Shown piece by piece: positions 25,250 through 34,264 of a stretch of DNA of 64,000 nucleotides. Source of the DNA: Sphingomonas sp. UV9 (lineage in GTDB: Bacteria > Pseudomonadota > Alphaproteobacteria > Sphingomonadales > Sphingomonadaceae); contig NZ_SCIN01000004.1 in assembly GCF_004101245.1 (NCBI RefSeq), positions 186,001-250,000 on the forward strand, in the 5' to 3' direction. The notes under the pieces are model-generated. The model did no database searches and had not been told where the DNA came from. It saw only the letters and a list, made by a program, of their open reading frames with translations. The first letter of the stretch is position 1. Each line of letters opens with the position of its first letter. A program made the translations under genes and the position numbers.

Positions 25250-25586
25250 GCCGGCTTCTCTCCCGCCTGAGTGAATGGTCGCCGAATCCCTTTCGCGTCC
25301 TTCGACCGAATCGGTGGGCAGGCGCGCTATTTTGTCGTTCGATTTCGAGGCGCGCTTAAAATAAATTTTCGCCAGCTGCAATGCAGAAGCTGCATCTTCC
25401 TAGCGGGAAAAGCCGAGTGCAAGTTATGCAATCTTTGCATGATAAGTAAAGGGCAAGTCAACGATATTGATTGTCAAGTAAAATGTTGTATTACGTGTCC
25501 ATCGAACGAGCACTGAAGGGTTGTGTAGCAACTCAGCTGATCCGAACTTGTCTCGTTTCGAATATATCTAATAAAGGGAATTTACT
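25250..25586. other. AT-rich divergent control region
   Basis: No gene is supported. It holds two 15-bp dyads (see next entry) and AAAGGGAA before the GTG at 25587. Local base composition is markedly AT-rich towards the right. Confidence 0.5.
25381..25440. promoter_or_regulatory. twin dyads ATGCAR-N3-YTGCAT
   Basis: ATGCAG-AAG-CTGCAT occupies 25381-25395 and ATGCAA-TCT-TTGCAT occupies 25426-25440. Both are perfect 6-bp inverted repeats with a 3-bp spacer, with centres 45 bp apart. They lie between the divergent LysR-type gene and the gene at 25587, the usual position for a regulator's operators. Which protein binds is not known. Confidence 0.55.
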
Positions 25587-25952
25587 GTGCGGGTTTTGAC
25601 AATCAATCAGGGCGTTGTGGATAGTGGGCGCACGGCTTACCATCTTGCTGCGTTGCAGTTTATGTGTGGCCCGAACTCTTCCGTCTATACTGCAGGAAAG
25701 CGTCGGTTGGGCGGGCTTCCAGTTGTACCGGGTGCAATCGTCGCGGCAATAGAAATGGGCTTCACGACTAGCTACGAGATCGTGCCGGCGGTTGCTCGGG
25801 CAACCCGTTGCTGGGAAACCACCATCCTTGCTGTTCTTGAAGAGTTGGGCCGCGATACCGTCCCAGATCGTCTCTGGTCGATCATGCCAAACGGTACTTA
25901 CAAACTCACCGATCGTCTTTCCGTGATGCCCTTCACGGTATTTACGAGCTGA
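25587..25952 (+). CDS. small winged-helix-like protein upstream of integrase
   Basis: A 121-residue protein from GTG 25587 (AAAGGGAA upstream). Residues 48-110 (AIVAAIEMGFTTSYEIVPAV ... GTYKLTD) have a winged-helix look and resemble the C-terminus of the protein encoded at 27425 and, more weakly, of the RepA-like ATPase. A role as excisionase or element regulator is possible but only inferred from position. Confidence 0.5.
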   Translation: MRVLTINQGVVDSGRTAYHLAALQFMCGPNSSVYTAGKRRLGGLPVVPGAIVAAIEMGFTTSYEIVPAVARATRCWETTILAVLEELGRDTVPDRLWSIMPNGTYKLTDRLSVMPFTVFTS

Positions 25953-26154
25953 GATTCCGCAGCGGCCGACGGTGCCGTGGTGCTGATGGCGGCTCGCGCC
26001 GTCTGAGGGGTCATCGTCGTCAGCAGCTGTTCCCAGTGCTCCGTCGGGCGCCAATCCGCCCGTCCAGGCAACTCCCACATCGCCGCGCTGCAAAATGCCC
26101 CTGTCGGGGGCAGCCGTCGGCGTGCGTCCATTTCTCGAATCCAAGGATCTCAAT

Positions 26155-27312
26155 ATGCCGAAAGTCAAACTAGATAACACGTTTTGCCTCGTCGCGCGCT
26201 GTCCAGAGGGCAAAGCCAAGGAAACATACTACGATACGATAACTACAGGCTTTGTGTTGGAGGTGCGATCATCCGGCGGCAAGACCTACTACATGCGCTA
26301 TAATGATCAGCATGATCGGCAAAGGCAGCACAAGATCGGTGTGTTCGGTGATGTTACCTTTGACCAAGCTCGAAAGGAAGCGAAGAGATTAAGATCTACA
26401 ATCACTCTTGGAGGAGATCCGGCAGCCGTAAAGGAAGATATCAAATCCGTGCCAACATATGCCGAGCTTGCGGAACAGCACCTCGCGCATGCGAAAACAT
26501 ATCAGAGAAGTTATAGCACAACTGAGATGTATGTTCGCGTTCACATTTTACCCCGCTGGGGGAAGGTTCGGCTTACCGCTATCAAGCAGCAAGACGTTGC
26601 CCAATGGCTGGCGCAGAAAGCGGGCGAGGGGCTTGCACCTGCAACAGTCGAGAAAATCAGGGTCACGTTCGGGCGCTCGTTCTCTTTGGCGCTTACCTGG
26701 GGCACCCCCAGTGTTACGCGGAACCCCGTGGTCGGCATCCGTCGTCCACCGATCAACAATGCGCGGGAGCGTTTTCTCAGCGTCGAGGAGGCGCAGCGGC
26801 TGCAGAAGGCGGTGGCGACGTCACGCAACACGCTGCTTCCTGCCATTGTCGGCTTGCTCCTGCTGACGGGCGCGCGCGTATCTGAACTGCTCAACGCTGA
26901 ATGGCAGCACGTCGATCTTGAACGTCGCGCATGGCTGATCCCGACCTCCAAGACGGGCAAGTCTCGTCACGTGCCGCTGTCTCAGGCTGCTGTCAGCATT
27001 ATCGAGCAGCTACCTCGGGTCGGTCGGTGCCAGTATGTTTTGCCCAACCCCGATACGCTCAAACCCTTTACGACGATCAAGCACGCTTGGCAGAAGGCCA
27101 GGGATGACGCCGGTCTGCACGACCTGCGTATTCACGATCTTCGGCACTCGGCGGCCTCGTTCATGATCAATAGTGGGGTTGATTTGTTCGCGGTTGGCAA
27201 GGTGCTCGGTCACGCTTCCTACCAGTCCACGCAAAGGTATTCCCACCTTGCCAACGACACTCTGCTCGCAGCGGTCGAGGCTGGCGCGGCGAAGGCCGGG
27301 TGGAAGAACTAA
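26155..27312 (+). CDS. tyrosine recombinase / integrase (P4-like)
   Basis: A 385-residue integrase with an N-terminal Arm-type DNA-binding region, a core-binding domain and a catalytic domain. The active-site pattern is complete: Arg in LLLTGARVSELL, Lys in PTSKTGKSRHVPL, HDLRHSAASF, LGHASYQST and the Tyr nucleophile in TQRYSHL. AAGGA precedes ATG 26155. It probably integrates an element at a tRNA or similar site, but it lies about 9.3 kb from the nearest tRNA-derived repeat, so its partner site is not proven. Confidence 0.92.
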   Translation: MPKVKLDNTFCLVARCPEGKAKETYYDTITTGFVLEVRSSGGKTYYMRYNDQHDRQRQHKIGVFGDVTFDQARKEAKRLRSTITLGGDPAAVKEDIKSVPTYAELAEQHLAHAKTYQRSYSTTEMYVRVHILPRWGKVRLTAIKQQDVAQWLAQKAGEGLAPATVEKIRVTFGRSFSLALTWGTPSVTRNPVVGIRRPPINNARERFLSVEEAQRLQKAVATSRNTLLPAIVGLLLLTGARVSELLNAEWQHVDLERRAWLIPTSKTGKSRHVPLSQAAVSIIEQLPRVGRCQYVLPNPDTLKPFTTIKHAWQKARDDAGLHDLRIHDLRHSAASFMINSGVDLFAVGKVLGHASYQSTQRYSHLANDTLLAAVEAGAAKAGWKN

Positions 27313-27424
27313 CCAATTTTCCCGATCCATGCGCTGGCGTTTTGCTGGATGTGGGTCGGGAAACTCCTAAATTTTAAACGGCTTCCCTCGAACGGGAGGC
27401 CTCTACGAAAAGTGATCCCTAGAC

Positions 27425-27859
27425 ATGTCCGATACACCCAAGGCGTCTTCTACCGCCAATTTCACCATTCCGGCGAGCGCTGCTCCCTGCGCCTCGCCAA
27501 TCCTGCCGCCGGTGCAAAGTGCGCTGGTACCGCCGTCCGCAGTTGAACTCGCAAAGATCGAGGTGCAACCAGCCGCAAGTGATCGTTCAACGGCCTCGTT
27601 TAATGCGTTCTTCACTGGACTGCGTGAGATGGTCGAAGCGTGTCGTTCGACGCTGAGCAAGGCCGAGGTCGTGGCCAACGTGATAGTGGCCTGTCTCCTT
27701 GAAGGCATCCACGAGGGATACCGCATCACGGGTATTGTTGATAAGCTCGGATTCAATCGTCAGCACGCCGGAATGACGCTTCGGCATATGACGGACGGCG
27801 GCCGAACAAGCCTTCTTTGGAAGCAAGGCGGAGATGGACTGTATTACCTGATCGATTAA
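27425..27859 (+). CDS. small winged-helix-like protein downstream of integrase
   Basis: A 144-residue protein with a low-complexity N-terminal half (Ala, Pro, Ser) and a C-terminal domain (about residues 80-143, VIVACLLEGIHEGYRITGIV ... DGLYYLID) that looks like a winged helix and resembles the protein at 25587. No clear ribosome site precedes the ATG. It may assist recombination or regulate the element. Confidence 0.5.
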   Translation: MSDTPKASSTANFTIPASAAPCASPILPPVQSALVPPSAVELAKIEVQPAASDRSTASFNAFFTGLREMVEACRSTLSKAEVVANVIVACLLEGIHEGYRITGIVDKLGFNRQHAGMTLRHMTDGGRTSLLWKQGGDGLYYLID

Positions 27860-27972
27860 TTCGCAGGATGGCCCGAACATTCCATTCGAGGTGTTCGGGT
27901 CGATCTGTTGATTAGCGTCGAAAAGGATGGTTTTACGTTTCAAAAGCCGTCTTGCACTCATATAATCAAAGT

Positions 27973-28731
27973 ATGATTCATGATTCTGAACGACGTCCGC
28001 GCCTAGCTGTCTTGATCGATGCCGATAACGCGTCGTCTCGCATTGCAGATCGCCTGTTTGAAGAAATTGCCGCGATAGGTGATGCCAGTGTAAGGCGAGT
28101 CTATGGAGATTTTTCTGGCCCAAACTTAAAGGGTTGGGTAGCTGTATTGTCGAAGCATGCAATAATTGTTCAACAAAATTTTGCTCATACCACTCATAAA
28201 AATGCGTCAGATATCGCGTTAGTTATCGATGCTATGGATTTGCTTCACAGTAGCCGGTTCGACGCTTTCTGCTTGGTTTCCTCCGACAGCGATTTTACGC
28301 GGCTAGCTTCTCGGATACGCGAGCAGGGTATTGACGTTTATGGGTTTGGTGAAACCAAGACACCCGAAAGTTTTCGTAACGCCTGTAAGCAGTTCACCTA
28401 CACCGAGGTTTTCTTCGACAAAAAAGAATTTGATCAACCCATTACCGATCAATGCGGTGCCAATAATGAATCGAAAGTAAGTCCTATATGGCAGCCGCCA
28501 AGCGCAGCGGTGCCGCATATTCAGGCGGCACTTGATAGTATGGATGATCAAGGCGGGTGGTATTTCCTTGGCAGTGTTGGAAGTCGAATAGTAAATCTGA
28601 AAACGGATTTTGACCATCGCCACTATGGATACGATAAATTGCTTCCTCTTATAAAGAGTACGGGTGCATTTGACGTAGATCATCGAGACCTGTCAGTTTA
28701 TATAAAGCCGATTGATAGTAAGCTGGAATAG
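27973..28731 (+). CDS. NYN-domain ribonuclease-like protein with C-terminal LOTUS (OST-HTH) domain
   Basis: A 252-residue protein. The NYN (PIN-like) domain shows its acidic active-site series: AVLIDADNAS near the N-terminus, ASDIALVIDAMDLL, and CLVSSDSDFTRLASRI. The C-terminal 70 residues (HIQAALDSM, WYFLGSVGSRI, YDKLLPLIKSTGAFDV) fit an OST-HTH/LOTUS RNA-binding domain. This LabA-like/MARF1-like architecture predicts a metal-dependent RNase. An upstream in-frame TTG (27952) is a possible alternative start. Confidence 0.85.
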   Translation: MIHDSERRPRLAVLIDADNASSRIADRLFEEIAAIGDASVRRVYGDFSGPNLKGWVAVLSKHAIIVQQNFAHTTHKNASDIALVIDAMDLLHSSRFDAFCLVSSDSDFTRLASRIREQGIDVYGFGETKTPESFRNACKQFTYTEVFFDKKEFDQPITDQCGANNESKVSPIWQPPSAAVPHIQAALDSMDDQGGWYFLGSVGSRIVNLKTDFDHRHYGYDKLLPLIKSTGAFDVDHRDLSVYIKPIDSKLE

Positions 28732-29450
28732 AGGACGTACGGGTTCAAAGGCGGTGCGCTGCCGGTTCTAATGTCATACCGGCGTGCATCAGGGCGGGCT
28801 GCAAAACTGCGGGTGCGACCATCGCAACGTCGATGGCCTTTTGCTTTAGCCGCGGGCACGTCGGAGCGACGCTGAGCAGCAGTCCGGCCGGGAGGTCGAA
28901 GAACGCTTGCTGGCGTTGTTATACAGAGAAGCAATACAGCTTGCTTTCCTAACGCATCGGGCGCCTGAAGCATGGTTGACTCGGGCATCGAGGTGTTCGG
29001 GACGGTCTGCTGTTCGATTCTGATAAGCCAGGAGGCCGCTACAGCGGCACTTTGCAAAACGGGACGGTTCGGCTCCGGACATCGCAACCATGCCTGCTGG
29101 TAGGTCTGAGCTTCAGGGTCGCCAACGGGGCCTGTCGCCGCTTTTAGTCATAAGTTTACAATTGGTTACTCGGTCATGGACATTCCCTGGAGAATGGCGG
29201 CTCATGAACCGGAGGTCGGAGCCGACTCCAATCACAGGCGCATGTCCAGCGTTGTTCGAAAAGATCGTCCTGCGCGTGTAATCGCGTGAACCGCATTGGC
29301 TCTGTTCCGCATCATATACATGCGGAAGGACGGTAACGGACCGGGGAGGTTGAAGAGCCTCCCCATTTCCCCTTCTGACGACCGCGCTCGATATCGGTAG
29401 CAACCGTTAGCACGTTGACTCAATCCGCATCGTGTTCCCCGTTTGTCCGC
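28732..29450. other. 719-bp region without a supported gene
   Basis: Short open frames occur on both strands but none has a ribosome site, a recognisable motif or coherent codon use. The region lies between the NYN gene and the second copy of the tiny gene pair. Confidence 0.4.
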
Positions 29451-29663
29451 ATGGAACACGCACCCGAGACGATGCGCAATGACGCTGAACCGCTCTCTCA
29501 GACGCACCATCTGATCGCGGAAATCTTGCCAGAATTGCGTCCTGCCGAAATGCAGACGGTCTACTTTCAATGCATGGAGGACGGTCCCGAAAGCTTGCTG
29601 GCGCCGATCGAGGCGGAGTTCGCTAAGCGCGGCTTGTCGCCCCATGCGATGACGTTCAGTTGA
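29451..29663 (+). CDS. tiny partner protein of the duplicated pair, copy 2
   Basis: A 70-residue acidic protein beginning MEHAPETMRNDAEPLSQTHH, homologous along its whole length to the product of 13353-13574 (shared TH-LIAEILP, EMQT-YFQ-MEDGP). The stop overlaps the next start as TGATG, as in copy 1. This copy is on the opposite strand from copy 1. Function is unknown. Confidence 0.65.
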   Translation: MEHAPETMRNDAEPLSQTHHLIAEILPELRPAEMQTVYFQCMEDGPESLLAPIEAEFAKRGLSPHAMTFS

Positions 29664-29884
29664 TGGCGAGCGTGATAACCGCTGAACGTATCGCGGACCT
29701 GATCGAGCAGGCTCCGGGCTGGGCTCTCGTCGCGCTCACGGTGCCTCAGGAGCGGTTGAGGGCGGATGCGCGACAGCAATGGCCGGAACCCTATTGCATA
29801 GTAGTTCAAACGAGGTTTGATCCGACGACGCTATTTTGCGGTTCTCCTGCCAGGCGTGCTCTTACCGAGACAGCAATCTATTGA
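29663..29884 (+). CDS. tiny protein of the duplicated pair (DUF6771-like), copy 2
   Basis: A 73-residue protein starting MASVITAERIADLIEQAPGW, homologous to the product of 13162-13353 over the first 40 residues; the C-terminal halves have diverged (here RFDPTTLFCGSPARR). The start is coupled to the partner gene. Function is unknown. Confidence 0.6.
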   Translation: MASVITAERIADLIEQAPGWALVALTVPQERLRADARQQWPEPYCIVVQTRFDPTTLFCGSPARRALTETAIY

Positions 29885-30008
29885 ATACCGGTAATCGAGT
29901 TTTTTGGAATACAAAGATAGGACGTCGTCCTATACGGTGACTAGGTTGCGCTGACATAATACATACCCGGCACCGATGTCAGCTTATACAACATCAGCAC
30001 TGTGGTGT

Positions 30009-31097
30009 TTACGGCGAAGGTGCGTCAGCCGCGATTTGATCGTCGTCACTACTCAACGATTGATCTTCGCTACGATGTATAGGGAGCGTATGATGACACG
30101 ATTTGTCAAAGAGAGTCAGCTTGAACTCAGGCGCCTCTTCCGTCCTCTCAATTTTTAAGTTCAATAGCTCAGATGAGAACTGATCTACCTCAGCAATAGG
30201 TGTCCGAACGTACTTTTCTACGAATGTCGCCATGGTTGGGCCAGCTTGGTCTTCTAAGTATGCCCACGCGTCATCACCAATATATGCCTCACCTCCGACA
30301 TCGGCAAACGCGGCGGACAAGTCCGTAAGTCGATGGCTTGTCGTTGGGTCTAGAACGAGCAAAACCGGCTTGTACCCGGAGGCTTGGCAGTCCTCTGCGA
30401 AATCAAGTTCCTCACCAAATCTGCCTTGTCCACTTGCGGCAATCGTTACTCGCAGTTTGAATTCATAAGCTAAGTCGTCGACTACGCAATCAACCTGCCT
30501 GCCTTTGCTTCGATCGTTCCGGCGTCGGACCGGTGAATTTCTTGACCCGTAAGAACAGCCCCCCAGAACGCTGGCCAAAATCGGTTCAAACAAATAACCA
30601 GTTTCTTGTGCGGATCGGTTGTCGATATCATAGAACCACTTCCTCCAAATCATCCAGGATGCAAGCGCATTGGAGTTCAAGATACCGAACTCTAACAATG
30701 CTCTGGGTGCAACCTGAATCATTTTGGGCAGCGGCTGCTTGGTGAGGATAAGAGAAAACTTTCGACGCCGTTTGTGTATTTGAACTAGGCATTTAAAGTA
30801 CGTCGAGAAGTCTGTTACATTGTTAAGGCAAAACAAGTATACAGGGACAAAATCTTCGGTTCCAGCCTCTGAAAACCAATCCAGCGATAGATTGTAATAG
30901 CTAGTATAGTCGTCCGGAACAGTGATGGGTAGGATGGACTCATCGAAGCCAATATCGCGAAGTATGACTGACGCCAGCTTTACTAGCTCAGTATCATCAA
31001 GGCGGACAGGAATAGCTGTCGCCATTCCCATTGTCCGTAGCTGGGTTAGGCTGGAAGATTGTTCAAGGGTCAGCCGCCCATCACGCGATTTAGCCAT
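30009..31097 (-). CDS. type II restriction endonuclease, PD-(D/E)XK-like
   Basis: A 362-residue protein. A PD-(D/E)XK-like centre reads RQVDCVVDDLAYEFKLRV (about residues 200-217), with the Asp and the E-x-K spaced as in type II restriction enzymes, followed by GQGRFGEEL. The gene starts inside the 3' end of a cytosine-5 methyltransferase gene (8-bp overlap), so the two form a restriction-modification operon. The specificity family is not certain; an ApaLI-like enzyme is one possibility. The DNA is AT-rich. Confidence 0.75.
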   Translation of the reverse strand: MAKSRDGRLTLEQSSSLTQLRTMGMATAIPVRLDDTELVKLASVILRDIGFDESILPITVPDDYTSYYNLSLDWFSEAGTEDFVPVYLFCLNNVTDFSTYFKCLVQIHKRRRKFSLILTKQPLPKMIQVAPRALLEFGILNSNALASWMIWRKWFYDIDNRSAQETGYLFEPILASVLGGCSYGSRNSPVRRRNDRSKGRQVDCVVDDLAYEFKLRVTIAASGQGRFGEELDFAEDCQASGYKPVLLVLDPTTSHRLTDLSAAFADVGGEAYIGDDAWAYLEDQAGPTMATFVEKYVRTPIAEVDQFSSELLNLKIERTEEAPEFKLTLFDKSCHHTLPIHRSEDQSLSSDDDQIAADAPSP

Positions 31098-32376
31098 ATT
31101 GTTTGGATCTCGTTATGGTTGCCGAAGGTAGCGCCTTTAAGCGCGTCTCAGTCTTTTGAAGTGCTGGACTTTGACCGCTCGCATCAGTCAGATGGTAACC
31201 TAGCAAGCCAGGGGTAGTCCAGTAATTGCCCGTGTCGGCGCCTGCTTGACCATCAAGGCGAACAAGCGTGCGAGCTAAAACCTCTGCTGCCAAGGGGGGG
31301 ATAGCGTTTCCAATCTGGACCGATTTGGAACGTGCGGTGCCAATAAATTGAAAGGCGTCTGGGAAGCTCTGCAGCCGCGCGGTCTCACGAATGGTAAGCG
31401 GGCGTGGGGCAGTCGGATGTATAAATTCGCGAGATGCCGCTCCAGTGATAGTCGGACTTGCATTTTCGCCAACAAGCTTACGAATTCCGGCTGGTGCGCC
31501 ACCCCTACGTTCGGTCGGTGTGCCATCGGCGACACGGCGGAAAGCGCGCAACCGATAACTTGCGTGCCATTCCGACTCTGGCAAGTCTCGCATCGTTTGC
31601 CCCGCCGACAATAGGGCAAACTTTGTGGCGTCCGCTTGACTGATTTTCGTAAAATGATGTGTGACCGCGACGGATCCGGCACGCATCTGCTCGGCATAAG
31701 CATTTTGCGTTTGCTGGGTATGTGATAGGCGCTCATCAAGTCGACCTGGTTCGGGTAGATCGAGGATAGCATCATTTATAGATGGTCCATATGGTAGCAG
31801 TGATCGGTTGTTGTGCTTGCCCGACACGTAAGAATGGGTCTGGGCGGGAAAATGGAAATGAGCGCCAACTCGATTGCCCATGATTAGAACCCGCTTGCGG
31901 GACTGTGGAAGCCCATAACTTGCGAAGTTTATCTTCTCTACCCTGACCGCATAACCACGTGTTATAAAGGCATCAAGTAGGCTCTGAAGACTTTCGCCAT
32001 CCCCGGACGTAAGCAAACCTTCTACGTTCTCAAAGATGAACCAGCGCGGATTCAAGTAGTCTACGATTTGAAGGTAATTGAAAACAAGCCGGTTGCGTGG
32101 ATCATTACTGTTTCGCCGGCCTGCGGTGCTGAAACCTTGGCAGGGTGGGCCGCCAATCACTGCCAGACAATTTTTAAACGGTAGAAGTAGCTTCTTAATA
32201 GCAGTGCTGTCTTCGCTACCGAGATCAAGAACGTGAGACGGGTGATTAAGATTGGCCGCGTATGTCTGGCACGCGTCAACGTTCATATCGGCGGCAAAAT
32301 CCGGTTGGACTCCTCCGTTCTTGAAACCGAGCGATAAACCGCCCGCACCTGAAAACAGGGAAACTACCTTATCCAT
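31090..32376 (-). CDS. DNA (cytosine-5) methyltransferase of an R-M system
   Basis: A 428-residue m5C methylase with the motifs in the usual order: SAM-binding SLFSGAGGLSLGF (motif I, residues 6-18), catalytic GGPPCQGFS (motif IV), FENVEGL (motif VI), LPQSRKRVLIMG (motif VIII) and a C-terminal QIGNAIPP (motif X). It methylates the sites cut by the adjacent restriction enzyme, downstream in the same operon. It lies 39 bases from the stop of ftsZ. Confidence 0.92.
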   Translation of the reverse strand: MDKVVSLFSGAGGLSLGFKNGGVQPDFAADMNVDACQTYAANLNHPSHVLDLGSEDSTAIKKLLLPFKNCLAVIGGPPCQGFSTAGRRNSNDPRNRLVFNYLQIVDYLNPRWFIFENVEGLLTSGDGESLQSLLDAFITRGYAVRVEKINFASYGLPQSRKRVLIMGNRVGAHFHFPAQTHSYVSGKHNNRSLLPYGPSINDAILDLPEPGRLDERLSHTQQTQNAYAEQMRAGSVAVTHHFTKISQADATKFALLSAGQTMRDLPESEWHASYRLRAFRRVADGTPTERRGGAPAGIRKLVGENASPTITGAASREFIHPTAPRPLTIRETARLQSFPDAFQFIGTARSKSVQIGNAIPPLAAEVLARTLVRLDGQAGADTGNYWTTPGLLGYHLTDASGQSPALQKTETRLKALPSATITRSKQYG

Positions 32377-32415
32377 TCACGCAAACCCTAGTGGCGGTAA
32401 ATAATCAAAAAGGAA

Positions 32416-33957
32416 CTATTCGTCGATGGAGCGATGGAGAAACCGCGGAACAGGCAAATCCACTCCGTCTACGCCGTCTTCCTTTGTACCGCCACGCGCT
32501 GCATTCGACATGCGTTCGAACAGCGTGCCGCCGAGCTTTACGCGCGGCGCGGCCGGAACTCCCTCGGGTGCAGCCTCGGCACCTGGAGCGAGCCAGTGGC
32601 GACGCGCGCCGCCTTCGTCGGCAGCCGGCGTCGGTACCGGAATTGCAGTCGCAACGGGTGCGCGAGCCGGTGGCACGGAGGATGCAGGCGCCGGACGCGC
32701 GATCGGGCCGCGGCCGTAAGGCTCGTCCCCATAAGTGCGCTGCGCCGGAACGATGGGAGCGGGGCTTGCCTGCGGCACGATCGTCTCGGTACTAAGCACG
32801 AGTTCGTCATTCGACTTGGACGACAACGGCTCTACTTCCGACGATGCGTTCAGGACGAGCGGCTCATCCTCAGCGGACGATGCAGCAGGCGTAGCGACAG
32901 GTTCGCTCGGACGGAACGACTTGTTCTCGTCGGTCTTGCGTGATCCGAAGCTGAACGAGCGGGGTGGCTCGGGTGCCTCGGGCGGACGCGCGTCGGCGTC
33001 GATACCGGTCGCGACGACCGAGACGCGGATCTTGCCTTCGAGCTCCTGGTTGAACGCCGAACCCCAGATGATGTTCGCATCGGGATCGACCAGGTCGCGG
33101 ATGTGATTCGCAGCTTCGTCGACTTCGAGCAGGCGCATGTCGTCGCCGCCGGTGATCGAGATTATGACGCCCTTCGCGCCGCGCATGCTGACGCCCTCGA
33201 GCAGCGGGTTCGAGATCGCCTTTTGTGCAGCCTCGAGCGCGCGGTTGTCGCCGCTGGCCTCGCCCGTGCCCATCATCGCCATGCCCATCTCCTGCATCAC
33301 CGAACGGACGTCGGCGAAATCGAGGTTGATGAGGCCCGGCATCACCATCAGGTCGGTGATGCTGCGAACGCCCTGCTGGAGCACCTCGTCCGCCATCGTG
33401 AACGCTTCCTTGAAGGTCGTGTTCGCGTCGGCGATGAGGAACAGGTTCTGGTTCGGTATGACGATCAGCGTATCGACATGCTTCTGCAGCTCCTCGATGC
33501 CGCTTTCAGCACTCTTCGCGCGACGATTGCCCTCAAATGCGAATGGCTTCGTCACGACGCCTACGGTCAGGATACCCATGTCGCGTGCTGCTTTGGCGAT
33601 GACCGGCGCTGCACCCGTACCCGTGCCGCCGCCCATGCCGGCGGTGATGAAGCACATGTGTGCGCCTTCGAGCAGCTTTGCGAGTTGGTCGATCGTCTCT
33701 TCAGCCGCGGCGCGACCGATCTCTGGACGCGAACCGGCACCAAGGCCCTGAGTTATTTTGGTGCCTAGCTGAATGCGCTGCGGCGCGGTCGACTGCTTTA
33801 ACGCCTGCGCGTCGGTGTTTGCCACGAGGAAATCGACGCCCTGTACGTCGGCCCGCATCATGTTGGCGATCGCGTTGCCCCCAGCACCACCAACCCCAAT
33901 CACCGCAATGCGAGGAGCCAGATCGTCCATCTCTGGGCTAAGAAACTCGATACTCAT
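32416..33957 (-). CDS. ftsZ: cell division protein FtsZ, complete, inside the mobile island
   Basis: A 513-residue tubulin-like GTPase that forms the division ring. The GTPase core is intact: GVGGAGGN at 21-28, the tubulin signature GMGGGTGTG at 107-115, and the T7 loop with catalytic Asp213 (INLDFADV). A long Pro/Ala-rich linker (about 320-495) leads to a conserved tail VPRFLHRS, the site that binds FtsA-type partners. I chose ATG 33957 to give the standard MSIEF start, preceded by GCGGAG. No dcw gene (ftsA, ftsQ, murC) is nearby; the neighbour is the R-M operon on the same strand. Codon use is GC-rich, unlike the R-M genes. Confidence 0.95.
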   Translation of the reverse strand: MSIEFLSPEMDDLAPRIAVIGVGGAGGNAIANMMRADVQGVDFLVANTDAQALKQSTAPQRIQLGTKITQGLGAGSRPEIGRAAAEETIDQLAKLLEGAHMCFITAGMGGGTGTGAAPVIAKAARDMGILTVGVVTKPFAFEGNRRAKSAESGIEELQKHVDTLIVIPNQNLFLIADANTTFKEAFTMADEVLQQGVRSITDLMVMPGLINLDFADVRSVMQEMGMAMMGTGEASGDNRALEAAQKAISNPLLEGVSMRGAKGVIISITGGDDMRLLEVDEAANHIRDLVDPDANIIWGSAFNQELEGKIRVSVVATGIDADARPPEAPEPPRSFSFGSRKTDENKSFRPSEPVATPAASSAEDEPLVLNASSEVEPLSSKSNDELVLSTETIVPQASPAPIVPAQRTYGDEPYGRGPIARPAPASSVPPARAPVATAIPVPTPAADEGGARRHWLAPGAEAAPEGVPAAPRVKLGGTLFERMSNAARGGTKEDGVDGVDLPVPRFLHRSIDE

Positions 33958-34264
33958 CGCGCAGCTCCGCAAAATTTGATGCTCCAGCAGCTGCAAATTA
34001 ACATTCCGCAACGGCCGTGATCATATCGCTCTAACCGATATCGCGCTTTAAGTCGGCATGTTAACTGTATTCCGATGCTCGGTAACGTCGAGCCTCTAGG
34101 GCAGGTTTCGTCCCGCACAATCACGCTCGTGATATGGCGCTTGATGGCGGCCGAACGGAGCGTAGGCCTAATGGATGGTCAGGTGGAGCAGCTTCGTTCG
34201 CCATCGCAAAGCAAGGAGTTGGCGCTGGGCGCCCAGGGTAACGAAGCGCTTGATCCCTGCCTAT
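33958..34264. other. ftsZ upstream region
   Basis: 307 bases with no supported gene, expected to carry the ftsZ promoter. No individual element could be assigned with confidence. Confidence 0.4.

Noticed and set aside
27313..27424. Terminator after the integrase (TTTCCCGA ... TCGGGAAA)
   Set aside because: Arms of 8 bp are separated by about 30 bases and no T-run follows; too weak to annotate.
28698..29091. Leftward frames between the NYN gene and the tiny pair
   Set aside because: No ribosome site, low-complexity residue use and no motif; treated as non-coding.
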